Part shown: one piece after another, positions 11,171 through 21,960 of the stretch
How positions within the stretch are numbered: position 1 is the first letter of the stretch
Layout of the letters: every line of letters begins with the position of its first letter
Assembly (NCBI RefSeq): GCF_000283155.1
Contig: NW_004454178.1
Coordinates: 10,370,509-10,434,508 of the forward strand
DNA from: Ceratotherium simum simum
Lineage: Eukaryota > Chordata > Mammalia > Perissodactyla > Rhinocerotidae
Length of the DNA: 64,000 nucleotides
Direction of reading: 5' to 3'
The notes under the pieces: model-generated
Seen by the model: the letters and a program-made list of their open reading frames with translations, nothing else
Told to the model about the DNA's origin: nothing
The model's database searches: none
Translations under genes and position numbers: made by a program

Positions 11171-12260
11171 TTGCACTGGAATCCTGGCTTTATTGGGTCA
11201 TTTTCCATGGGAGTTTCAGCCAATGCATCTTCAGTTCGGTTCACGGTGTCCGTGAGAGTCCTCTTACTCAGGCTCCTTTGAAAAGGCACCACAGATCTCA
11301 AAAGTTGCAGTCTCCTTGCACTATGGGCCAAAGACTATATAACAAGAGACTAAGGAAAAAGAGGAGAAAGAGAACTGAAGCACATCCTCAAATCATCTAC
11401 AGAACAAGGACATCACTTCCTCTTCCACAAGGTGACTGATTACAGGCCTCAGATCTTGGTCTTGGCTCATCTGGCCTGGGGAGCCCTCCAGGGTTGGCTG
11501 GGATGATTCATCAGGAAATGAAGCTCCCTCCTTCCTGCCAGCGGTTTGTGAGGAGCGGGGAATGATTGGAACCTTGCCGATCGCTTCCAGAGTGGGAGAA
11601 GTTCTCGTGCTCATATTAAAAACTCAAATGCAGGGCACAGGCCAGGGAATATTTTAAGCTTGCTGAGTATCCAGAGTGCTGCATGATACAGACTTGATTT
11701 AATTGCCCTCGTGCCTGCCTAGCGTGTATTTAAGCACACATAAGACTTTCACGAGGGTTGATGTTTTCCCGAAAGCTGGTGAAAACTGGTCAGTGGCAGC
11801 CCTGCTTTCTGAGGAAGGTAGAAGGGACTCCACGGTGGAATGCTGGGATCCGTTCAATTCCGAGCAATCCATCACTCTATATTCTAGCTCCTTTCCAGTG
11901 GGCTGCAGGGCGGCTTTCAGGAAGCCATACTTCAAAGCACCCAAGGGGCTCCTCAAACTGAAAGGAGTCCCACGACCAGTAGGAAGCTCTTTAAGAAACT
12001 GTAAATGCGTGACCTTGAGGGAGAAGTGCACTTGCGTGAAGAGAAAAAAGCCCCCATGATAGCTGGCAGGATATTGAAGACAGAAGAGTCTGACACTGGC
12101 ATCAAGCTGCGATGTAAATCCTGGACATTCACCAGCCCCGGGCTGTAGAATCGCTCCCAAGTTTTGCTTTGTTTCCCATCAATGGTGTTAACAGCTCTGC
12201 CAATGTTCAGCAATTGTGCGAGGAGGACAATACTCAGAGGGAAAAATCAGTACAGTATTG
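11171..12260. other. unique, relatively GC-rich block with open frames on both strands
   Basis: This block is richer in G and C than its surroundings, and no repeat is recognised. Between 11699 and 12160 the minus strand is open for 153 codons, while the plus strand is open for 118 codons in the same place. Overlapping long frames on both strands are what GC-richer non-coding DNA gives by chance. Neither peptide has a motif I know, and no splice sites clearly bracket them. A regulatory element or decayed exon remains possible. Confidence 0.4.
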
Positions 12261-12644
12261 TTTTATTTTTATGCCATATCCAGACAGAAAGATCTCATCT
12301 ATTCATTGTAATACATTTGTCATTTCAGTCTGAATAAATGCAAGGCTCTGAGAAATGCTGATACCAGTTGTCAGAGAAAACTATTTACAATTGTCTCTCC
12401 CTTCTTTCTTTCGGCATTTTCATTATAATCTTTTCAGCTTCACAGAGAGATGAACAAAATTCGTGCACTGAGCATAAAGCGGATGGCAGAAATGCGTTGA
12501 TTACGACCTTCACTTTTAAGGTGAACAGTGGGGGAAAAAATAAACTGTTGACTTCAGTAGTTTGACTACTATTTTCTGGGAGAAGAGGTACTTTTTTCTT
12601 TCCTTTTACTACATTTCGCTGGATTGGGTCATACATGAAGACCT

Positions 12645-12775
12645 TCAATTCATTCATTCACTCATTTGGTACTTATGAGTGCTGGCTATGGGCAAGACAT
12701 GCATTAGTCCCTGGAAACATAGCAGTGAACATGACCTCTGAGGTCTTAATGGCTGAGAGCCTAGTAAGGGAGATG
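12645..12775 (+). repeat. ancient interspersed repeat fragment, family unassigned
   Basis: It starts with attcattcattcactcattt, then gagtgctggctatgggcaag and catagcagtgaacatgacct, and ends near gagagcctagtaaggg. This is the same old repeat type as at 10760 and 33450 and is better preserved here. Confidence 0.5.
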
Positions 12776-14850
12776 CCTCCATAAGGGAAGAGGAAATCCT
12801 ATTACTAAAATCAGAATCTTTCAAAGGAAAAGGACAGAAACCTATCCGGTGATAGGCCTCTCTATCAGACAGTTTTATACACCCCTACACCAAGTTTCCA
12901 GGGAGCTTAAAATACATCTCTGATTTTTGACCTTCCATTTCCAGTCAAAAATACACTTATTTTTGTAAGTTTCAGCATGAGTCACTTTGAATGGAATGTG
13001 TGAGAAACAAGGAATCAAATATGGTTAACGCTTTTTTACTTAATTTTGCTGAACATCTTTCTTTTTTTTAGGATAAAGGAAACTGATGTGTTTAATTAAT
13101 AACAGAAATTCAAAGACACCCTAAAAATAGCTGTTGAAACATCAGGCGATTTTTCCTTGTGGGCCTAATACTGATTTTATTTCAATCTCTCTCTCTCTTT
13201 TTTTTTTTTTTTCTGATATATTTATCACCACAGTAAGGACTTATTTCAGTCTTTTGTGTGGTTTTTGACACAAATCCCTGCTAAACCAGCATTTCCCAAC
13301 TTCAGTCACTTGTGTAAAACCTTAACAATTTTTTCCATGCACTCATACTACAACTTTTTTTCTTCAATTATTTTGTCCTATCTGGGTATCATGTCTACTG
13401 CTACCTACATATATTTTATTTAAATTGACTTTTAATTTCTTTTTTACTTAAACTAGTTTATTTTAAAAGGAAAGCTCATATGACTACCATAAATGGAATG
13501 TGAGTTTTGCTTACAATAAACAGAAGGTAGTTGCATAAACAAATAAAACGTAAACCGATATTCCTAAATTCTATTCAGGCTCAGTATTCTCTTTGTTAAA
13601 AAGGAAAATGAGCCCATGATGGGTGATATGAAAGAAATACTAAAACAACCTGAGACTTACTCTTAGATATAGGAAGAAAGACTAAAAATAACGCTTTCTT
13701 CACTGTATGATTCAGGGTATTTAACGCCAAGCCTGGGTATCTCCTAAGGTCGTCTCATCAACTGTTGGAGTATTTCAAAAGGCCACAGTATGGCCACACT
13801 CCAGGCTCTGGTGGGAAATTCTTCCGCATGTTTGTGAAGAGACTACCTTCCCCATCACCAAGGGAGTTCTGTAGTAAGTGGGGCAGTGCTTATTTCAAAC
13901 AACTGTTTCTTTACCCCAAGCTCTATAATAATTGACTTCACTCAACTATTCAGAGATATGGGATAATTTAAGGGAATCCATGAATTTCCTCAATAGACTG
14001 TAGCACCTGCCGCCTGTGATATCTGTCACCACCTTTCTATGCTTGTTTCCTGTCTTCATTATTCTTCTCTTTAATTAACAGTTTAATTCTTAAAAATAAA
14101 CTTTACAGTATGTGGTTATGAGTGATCGTTCCCAGTCAGCATAACAGAAGGCAATAACACTAGATCATGGCCGAACTCCCTCCAATAATATACTACCCGG
14201 CAATAATGACAACAGGAAGTCATTTATCAGGCCTAGGTTTCTTCCATTTCATCTAGAAATATAAATATCTTATTTTTAATAGAGAGAAAGATGAGCTGAG
14301 AAGATGATGATGGATCAAGTGGATGACACTGTGGGCCAGCAAAAGCTTTTAAACATGACATTTTTCAAATCACTGGAGAAGAGCAGAGCAGAGGGAGGAA
14401 GAGAAGAGAATATCAAACTACATTCTAAAAAAGCAGTCCAGGCTGCAGAGACAGTACATCACGTTCTTCCCTGAGTCCAAGAGCAAATCTGAAGTTTCTT
14501 CAGGTCCATCCATCCCACGATATTGTCACATTGCAGAGAAACTGACTTAGAATCAGAAATGATAGTTTGTTGACAGTGAAAGGAAGTAGTCCATTCCGTA
14601 CTATAAATTCATCATATTGTATCTTTACAAAAGGGCTTTTTGTTTCAGGAAAATAATAAGTGCAGAGAAAGAGATTGCTAAGGATGACCCAGGTCAAGAA
14701 AGAGAAAGACTATCCAGGTATGTGCTAGTGAAATATGAGGACAGGTTCTGAACAGAATTTTCCAAGCTTTGATAGATGACGGAGTGCAGATGATTCTCAG
14801 TAAGTGTGCGCATGACACTAAGCTGGGGGTTTGAATCACAGCTTAGAAAG
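12776..14850. other. unique AT-rich sequence, no gene seen
   Basis: No repeat family or exon is recognised. A (CT)n tract followed by 15 T's lies at 13187-13212. Flanking it are long A/T runs typical of neutral intergenic DNA. Open frames are under 70 codons. Confidence 0.45.
13187..13212. repeat. (CT)n plus T-run simple repeat
   Basis: Six CT units run directly into a T homopolymer of about 15. This is low-complexity sequence and likely length-polymorphic. Confidence 0.85.
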
Positions 14851-14860
14851 ATAGAATCAC

Positions 14861-15124
14861 CCGGGACCGGCCCAGTGGTGGTGTAGTTGTTAAGTTCGCG
14901 CACTCCGCTTTGGCAGCCGGGGGTTCTCAGGTTTGGATCCCGGGCACGGACATATGCACCGCTTGTCAGGTCATGCTGTGGCGGCGTCCCATATAAAGTA
15001 GAAGAAGATGGGCACAGATGTTAGCCCAGGGCCAGTCTTCCTCAGCAAAAAGAGGAGGCTTGGCAGTGGATGTTAGCTCAGGGCTAATCTTCCTCGCAAA
15101 AAAATTTAAAAAATTAAAAAAAAA
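14861..15124 (+). mobile_element. ERE SINE, short subtype with two 3' modules (ERE1-like)
   Basis: The forward element starts at ccgggaccggcccagtggtg. It has the subtype block gtcatgctgtggcggcgtcc, two copies of the 'gatgttagc(c/t)cagggc' module (15018 and 15071) and an A-rich tail. The target duplication atagaatcac is perfect at 14851-14860 and 15125-15134. The head is tRNA-like (tgtagttgttaagttcgcgc), but the B-box region is altered, so it is not a functional tRNA. Confidence 0.93.
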
Positions 15125-15134
15125 ATAGAATCAC

Positions 15135-17337
15135 TTAATAAAAAGTATTTTCCTAAAGAAAGAATATTTTGAGAAATGCGAATGGGGGAAAAAAAGTGTG
15201 GAGCTGGGCTAATGTTTATAGCAATCTTTTTTCCATTGCAGAAAATATTCTTGTGGCTAGAGCAATACCTTTCTAAGTGTTTGAGCTGTCTTTTTTCCTT
15301 TTCCAAGATTCTTGTACTTAAAACACAAAAACAAACAAGCAAACAAAAGATGAAAAATTACTTTGGGAGCTCCTGAGAGTTATCCTAAAAGGAGAACATT
15401 TTAGGAATTGATCTCATTTAACCATTTGCCATATTGTATGCGTTCCTAGTTTGCAAATAACGAAACTGCTGTAGAAGCTGATCCTTCACAGTTCTGTATG
15501 GTAGACTAACCAAGCTGTAGAGGATAAAGAAAGATGGAAAACCAGTTACAGAAAACCTTCATCTGTAGAAAGAGGTGGGGGCTGCTGCTATATTGTCTAC
15601 TGATTTTTTAAAAGATGCTATGCAAAGCTTTTGGTCAGAAAAACAGCTTTTAGCAAGCAATGAGTTTTACATAAAAGAAACCTTCCTAGGAAGGATGGCT
15701 ATGAATTTAATTATAAGCTCGTCTCTTGGCATAAATTTGGTTCAGTCTAAATAAGACTTGAAACATGGAACAATGTCCATGGAGTACAATTCACCAATTG
15801 TTACTTTTAATTATGTTCACATACATAATTCATAAATACACTGCATGGACAAGAGGAAAGAAAAGATAAGAAGGAACAAAAGAGATGAATTTTCCACCAA
15901 ACAATTACTATATAAATAGACAACATATTTAATACATTAGTTAGCAAAGTGATTCTTTGTTCTTGCCAGTCTGGGGCTTAAAAATGTTAAAAGAATCCTG
16001 AAACATAACGTTGTTACATGTTGCTAATGTCTCTCTTAAATGAAAGAAATAGGGATTATCATTCTTTATAAAAATAAAACAATTAAAAAAATTTTTCCCC
16101 AAAATGTGGAGATATAGGTATGGTTGACACAGCATAATATTATAATACATAATATTGTAATAGATTCTAGCGTCACTTCTTAATATGGAAACATTTAAGA
16201 ATAGCATTATTTCCTCATTAGGGCAGAAAGAGTCTTTCTTTTTTGGTGCTAGCTTTGTCATTTCATTTTCCTACAAAGCATTTTCTTTGTATAATCTTCT
16301 TAGCAGTATATGCATCTTCACTGGAAAAGAAAGAAATGGTACAAACAGATGTAGATGCATTGCCAGAGAGTTAAAACTATTTCTTCAACAATATAATTTT
16401 TATGAAAGCATTTGATATATTAGATTCAATGATAGTCTCATTCCTGGGATGCAAAGATAAAAAAAAATATTGCTTACCAAAATTGCATGTTAAACACAGA
16501 ATTAAAGCTTTATATTAAAGTATAAATTTACATTCTTATTGCAAATTCTCTTTTATGTAGAAACATCTTTTGGTTCACGGTGCAGTTTTTAGAGAGCCAA
16601 TGAGTAGCACCAGTCTTCTGTGACTGATTTCAGAACTATTGAGGGCTAGACAAGGAGGCAGACACATTGAGACAAAAATGTCTGTTTCACTTCTAGTTGA
16701 GCTGTTGAAATCTTGACTCAGGTATGTGGCAACAGTGTGCTACTTAAACTGAACTTCAAAATTAGACAGGTTTCCCCACCCAGTCATGAGCAGCGCTCCA
16801 ACTGCGGGTTGTCCCCCACTCATCAGCTGGTCCATTCTTTTAAACTTAGGTGCTGACAGAGTTGAGCAAAATGTGTCGTCTGCAGGCACTAGGTTATGAA
16901 AAGGAAGAGGAAGATGCCAAGTCACACATGCTCAAATCCTTCTCCTAAAGGTTCCTGTTAGATACATCACTCTCTCCACCTGGGAGCAGGGGTGGGTGGT
17001 GAGGGGTGAGACAGAGTGATAATCTAATAGAACTTCCCTCAGCAAAGAGCTGATAGTCAAGTATCTATAATTTAAAGCTGATATCTCTGCCTTATGGGTT
17101 GCTAAAATTTTTAAGCATCCTGCCTGCTTTCTCATGGAAAGAAAGGGTGTAAGTATGGAATAATTGTTTAAATAAGAAAAGGAATATTTAACCCCAAATA
17201 TCTTAAGAAAATCTGAATTTATTTAAAATACAAATCAGTCTATATGCTACAGCTATGAAAGGAAACTTTCTGCATAGAAATTTTTTTGACTTTTTATGAT
17301 TAGCATTTTATGATTTTATGATTAGTTACCAAATTTT
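15135..17337. other. unique AT-rich sequence, no gene seen
   Basis: I see no repeat family, exon or RNA gene. A/T-rich runs dominate, and open frames of up to about 106 codons are rich in F, I, K and N, as expected from AT-rich non-coding DNA. Confidence 0.45.
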
Positions 17338-17340
17338 CTT

Positions 17341-17480
17341 CTGTTGTAAAATGGTGATGATAATGGTGTGTATCTCATAAAACTGTGTCAAGTATTAAAT
17401 GGAGTAACATATTAGTGCTTTGAAAAGTGGCATATTGAAAGTACTCAAGAAATATTAGCTGCTATTGTCATTAATATTAT
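17341..17480 (+). mobile_element. MIR SINE, 3' half
   Basis: The order gttgtaaaatggtgatgata, tatctcataaaactgtgtca, attaaatggagtaacatatt and gtactcaagaaatattagct matches the 3' half of MIR (normally 'tgtaaaatggggataata ... ctcataggg ... ctcaataaatgttagc'). Its tail gctattgtcattaatattat leads directly into a trinucleotide microsatellite, a common fate of MIR tails. Confidence 0.8.
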
Positions 17481-17484
17481 TAAT

Positions 17485-17575
17485 GTCATCACCACCATCA
17501 CCATCATCATCATCATCACCAACACCACCATTGCCACTATGACCATCATCTTCCTCCTCTTCCTCATCATCACCA
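17485..17575 (+). repeat. ATC/ACC trinucleotide microsatellite, imperfect
   Basis: About 90 bases of ATC, ACC and TCC/TCT units (for example ccatcatcatcatcatcacc) directly follow the MIR tail. On the minus strand it translates as a run of M, V and K/R, which is a repeat artefact. Confidence 0.92.
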
Positions 17576-18367
17576 AAATATCATTTTGCAGCTCAAATGA
17601 AGACCTGTGGATAAGTGACAAGGGCGTAATGACAGCTGCACAGTCCATTGAAAGAATGGCTTCCGTTGATTATTTGGCCACTAAGCAATTATTAAGGGCC
17701 CATGACATGTTCAGTATTGTTGTGAGCATGCAGGTATAATATCTATCTCTTCAAAGCTTACAATCTACATGATTGCATGAGTATTTTAGCCAGTACTCAA
17801 TAGAGTTCAGAAAACAGAGCTTTACATGGGTCCAAGCATTGCGGACATTCTAAAGGAAACAAGCTTCCCATATGACCTTGAACGTAGGATGTGTTCTAGA
17901 AGGATCTGCATGAGTAAAGGCAAGGATTTGGGAAGGAACATGGGTTTTAGAGGCTAGTGAGGGGACTAGACTGATTGGATGATGTTGGCCTTAATCCTTG
18001 GAGAAAATTCCAAAACCAAAAGTAGTTCCAGGGGATGTGAAAGGGAAAATGCTGCATCTTTCAACTCCTACTGCCTTTACATGAGGTTCCTTCAGCTCAG
18101 CCCCACTAGTCTCCGCTACATCCCAAGCATGATTCTGTCTCCCATCCAAGCCTAAGCTCATGCTCTTCCCCCAGCACTATCCCTTCCTTTCTGCTATTTG
18201 AAATTTTGCCTGGTTTTTGTTATTATTGTTTACTTGCTTGCTTTTTTTTTTTTTTTAACTTACTCATTTGGTAAAACTTCTTGAACCTACTGTATTACAC
18301 AGTCATTTCTCTTTATCCTGAACTCATAAACTTATCTTTTACATTATTATTTGGCAATATATCCTGT
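17576..18367. other. mostly unique sequence; possible old repeat
   Basis: A stretch at about 17880-18010 (gagtaaaggcaaggatttgg and similar) resembles a common ancient mammalian repeat of uncertain family ('...gcaaaggcatggagatgtg...'). A run of 15 T's lies at 18242-18256. No gene is seen. Confidence 0.35.
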
Positions 18368-18368
18368 A

Positions 18369-18530
18369 AGGCAGTGTGGTATACTGGTAAGAACATAAAA
18401 TCTGAGTTCAGAGCCAGACTATCTGGTCATCATTGTGGCCACAGGCAAACTCTCTGGGCCTCAGTTTAATCTCTCGGGGCCTCAGTTTCCTCAACTACAA
18501 AATGAAGGGTTCGGTTTGGATGATCTCTAT
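18369..18530 (+). mobile_element. MIR SINE with internal 20-bp duplication
   Basis: MIR landmarks are aaggcagtgtggtatactgg, gagttcagagccagactatc, the 'gggcctcagtttcctc' block and ctacaaaatgaagggttcgg. The 'ctctgggcctcagttt' segment is present twice in tandem (18448-18467 and 18468-18488), which is not part of the MIR consensus. Confidence 0.82.
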
Positions 18531-18624
18531 CGCTCACCCAACTTTGCTGATTTTCGTCCTACGATTTTTCTATTGCCTTGCCCATGTTATTTTTTACTCA
18601 GTTTTATGATAAATCTGTATTAAT

Positions 18625-18735
18625 TTCCCCCTGGGGTTTTAAACCTATTGAAAGCAGAGACTTTGATACCAGTCCGTTACCTAACCCAGTGTCTTGCGAT
18701 TGTAATCATTAACTAAATACCTGGTGAAATGCACT
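18625..18735 (+). mobile_element. L2 LINE 3' end fragment
   Basis: ttaaacctattgaaagcaga, then gactttgataccagtc and cctaacccagtgtcttgcga, follows the L2 3' end pattern ('...gaaggcagggac...cccagtgcctggcacatagtagg...'). The fragment is short and diverged. Confidence 0.5.
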
Positions 18736-18859
18736 GCTACATATTCCTATCTATCTGCTAGTGTGAACCTCATCTCTTTGTCTCTCCCACTGCTCCCCAA
18801 AATGTCCTCAATCTTTGGTCTCTGCACTACCCAAGCAAGTATTTCATATTGGCTTTTAG

Positions 18860-20785
18860 TGAGCATTGGTATTTGTATTTCACAAACAATGAGAATTAAT
18901 TAGCTATAACAAAGGCAGCCATCAAATGAGGGGCTACCAAGGTGAGTCTATCATTTGTCCTCATTCAGCAAGTATAAGACAGCTCCATAAAACACAGTGT
19001 AGGAGAAGTAAAGCTTCTCAAATCTAAATAAGACCTCAGAAGGCTACCTTCTATCGCAGCTGATGTGTTTATTTCCACAGCATTTCTGCATTGGGAACTG
19101 CGTTATCCTTTGGGCACCAAACACTGTCAGAGTTTCAGAGAGTTTTGTTTTTAATGCCATATCCTTTTTATGCCAATTAGAGATAATCTCCTCGGGCTCT
19201 TAAGCAATTTGTCTGTGTAATCTCAGGCACACTGAAAAGTCGCAGATCCTTTGCTGTTCGGAAGACAGAGTGGAAACTCCTCTGGCACAGTTAGAAATTC
19301 GTCAAAACTTTTAAGTCAATGTGATGTCTTTCTTCCCCTTCTTTTATCAAATAAAGAAAAATTCCTACACAGATTAATGCACAAATTAATTTGAAATAGG
19401 TTCATGGGGACTTTTCTTTGAGCTTGTAAAACACATGCACATACGGACATACACACACATTGCCCACATTTGGATTGTCTTAGTGAACCTAACGATTAGG
19501 AATTTTTCCCAAGGAAACAAAATGCTTTGGTTGAATTTTGAGAGGTTTTCAATTTCTCATGGTCCTTTACTCTCCTAGGTATTTAGAAGGATTGATGGCT
19601 GAGGGTTTATTAGGAACTCTCTTTATTGCATTGGGCTGCAAACTTCTGTAGAAGGAGCAGAGCCGAGTGGCTTAATTAATTCCTGATTGATTATAATAAT
19701 TACGTCTATTCACCCCACTTTTATTTATTATTTTACAGCACTTGAAAATGATCCCATCGTCATTTAAGTAGTAACCCTCACATAGAGGAATATAATTTTA
19801 TGTTAACGAATTACCAGTTTTAACTGTCTTAGAAAGGCCAATTTGATTAGCTTTATGCATAAGAGAAGGACGGTGGACTATGATGTAAATGACGCTCACT
19901 ACTTGTCCCACTGCTGTTGTGGCCATGTCAGAGGGCTTTACCCTACTTCCTAGTAACCACCAGTCCCAGAACACACTTTTTTGGCAGATTTGTTTGAGTT
20001 GAACTTCTTGACTCAAAATATGAATTTATCTTGCCCTTGAGTCCTGAACTGATGGATATCACCACGTAAAATCCCAATTCTCTCAACCGCACCAGATAGA
20101 ATTCATGGATTAACGCCCCAGTTTGATCAATTCAACATTCCCTTGACTTTTATGGAGGTATATTCCCCTTCATCACTCTTTTATATAAATATAAAGCTAG
20201 TCCTGTCATGCATACAATATGGATATTATTTCTCATTTATTCAAATTCTGCTTTGGAATTTACATTTATTCCTTTAACAAACAGTAATTGAGAACTTATG
20301 ATGTGACATATACTGATATAAATAGACATCCAGAGACATGTAGAAACAAAGGGTCAAAAATATTATTCTACTTTTTCTTTTCTCCATCTATATATACACA
20401 CTGACCAAGGAAGCTCTCTATCCATCTCCAACGTTATTTTTTCTTTCTTTCTGTCTTCTCCCACATTCTTTTTTTGTGTGTCCATAAGAGATCCTTGTTC
20501 TTATCTTGCAAAAATGTAGGTTTGACTAAAGAACTATTAGGACTAATTAGAATTTACTAAGAAATTAATATATAAAACATAGTAGCCTTCCAATACACCA
20601 GCCATGACTAGTTTAGAAAATATGAAGATCAGATTCTATTCACAAGAAAAAAATTATAAAAATGCTTAGAAAAACATTTTTAAAAGAAGGATATGGGAAC
20701 TTTTCAATTTTATTAAGAAAACTATAGAACTTCACTGAAGGATTTTAATCAAACAAATAAACATGGAGACATATTTCTAGGTGGA
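18860..20785. other. unique sequence, candidate conserved non-coding region
   Basis: No repeat is recognised in 19020-19790. That part contains balanced, non-repetitive sequence with homeodomain-type TAAT clusters (gtggcttaattaattcctga at 19669-19688, then gattataataatta). This look is typical of conserved enhancers, but there is no direct proof. A possible old repeat fragment (cctttaacaaacagtaattg) lies at 20270-20360. No gene is seen. Confidence 0.35.
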
Positions 20786-20795
20786 AAGACTGAAT

Positions 20796-21029
20796 TTTTT
20801 TTGGTGAGGAAGATTAACCCTGAGCTAACATCTGTTGCCAATCTTCCTCTTTTTGCTGAGGAAGACTGGCCCTGGGCTAACATCCATGCCCGTCTTCCTC
20901 ATAGGATGCCTGCCACAGCATGGCTTGATAAGCAGTGTGTAGGTCCATGCCCAGGATCTGAACCTGTGAACCCTGGGCCACAGAAGTAGAGTGCACAAAC
21001 CCAACCACTATGCCACAAGGCTGGCCCTG
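20796..21029 (-). mobile_element. ERE SINE, short subtype (ERE1-like)
   Basis: The element is reversed: a T-rich tail at 20796-20802, two 'ctgagctaacatc / ctgggctaacatc' modules, agcatggcttgataagcagt, and a tRNA-like head ending at ggctggccct near 21029. Target duplications agactgaat lie at 20787-20795 and 21030-21038. The head has many substitutions, so it is an older copy. Confidence 0.92.
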
Positions 21030-21770
21030 AGACTGAATATTTTAAGTATACAAAATCCTTCCAAATGTAACTGTAGAATTGTTATAATTCCTATTCATTG
21101 CATGGGGATATATTTGATTGGTATAGGAAATTGACAAAGTGATCTATCTATCTCTTTAAGAAAAACAGACTGGAAGGAAATATACCAACATCTTTACAGT
21201 TATACTCTCTTAATACTTTTAAATTTCAAATTTCCTGAAGTAAACATGTTTCCCTACTATTTGTTGTTTTCTGATTAGAAAAGCATTTTTTGGAAGGAAT
21301 TAAATGTAATAATCTACATACCTTTCCAGATTTTAAATTTCTGCAACAGTGGCATGATATAATGAAGGGTAGATGTATCTTGATTGACATCATAGGTGGG
21401 ATACTAGACCTGTGGCCTTCTGAAGAGTGTGCAGAGTGATTTGGAGACAATGAATCCAGAAAACAAATATTTTCAGATCAACATTTGAAGGAATGCAAAT
21501 CAGCAGAAGACAAGCGAAGTCAATAAGGGCAGAGGAGAGACATAAATCATGAGAAACTTCTCTAGGAGATAGTGACATTAACAGAGAGGTGGAGTTTGTT
21601 GCTCTGTTTATAAACTAATTTGCATAGGTTATTATTCTCTGAACAACTCCTGAAATAGGAGCCGAGAGCAGAAGGTCGTCTTCCACACACGCTACTATTT
21701 CTTGTAAAAGGAAGATATACATGCAGAGGGTGAGATGAGGTATGTAGGAACTTGGTATGTGGACTTCCTC
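21030..21770. other. unique sequence between two EREs
   Basis: There is no gene or recognised repeat. Open frames are at most 74 codons and have no motif. Confidence 0.45.
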
Positions 21771-21958
21771 ATTTTGGCTGAGGAAGATTGTCCCTGAGCT
21801 AACGTCTGTGCCAATCTTCCTCTATTTTGTATGTGGGATGCCACCACAGCGTGGCTTGAAGTGCAGCATATAAGTCCACGCCTGAGATCTGAACCCGTGA
21901 ACCTGGAGCCACTGAAGTGGAGCACGCGAACTTAACCACTATACCACTGGGCCAGCCC
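21771..21958 (-). mobile_element. ERE SINE, short single-module copy
   Basis: Reverse ERE: ggctgaggaagattgtccct, gctaacgtctgtgccaatct, ccacagcgtggcttgaagtg, and a head ending in ctgggccagcccc. It has only one of the two 3' modules and no convincing T tail. Target duplications are not clear (possibly ggactt on both sides). It lies about 740 bases from the previous ERE in the same orientation. Confidence 0.9.
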
Positions 21959-21960
21959 CA

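Noticed and set aside
10894..11331. 145-codon minus-strand open frame
   Set aside because: It runs through a reverse MIR and has no recognisable motif.
17445..17648. Methionine/valine-rich minus-strand peptide
   Set aside because: It is the translation of the trinucleotide microsatellite.
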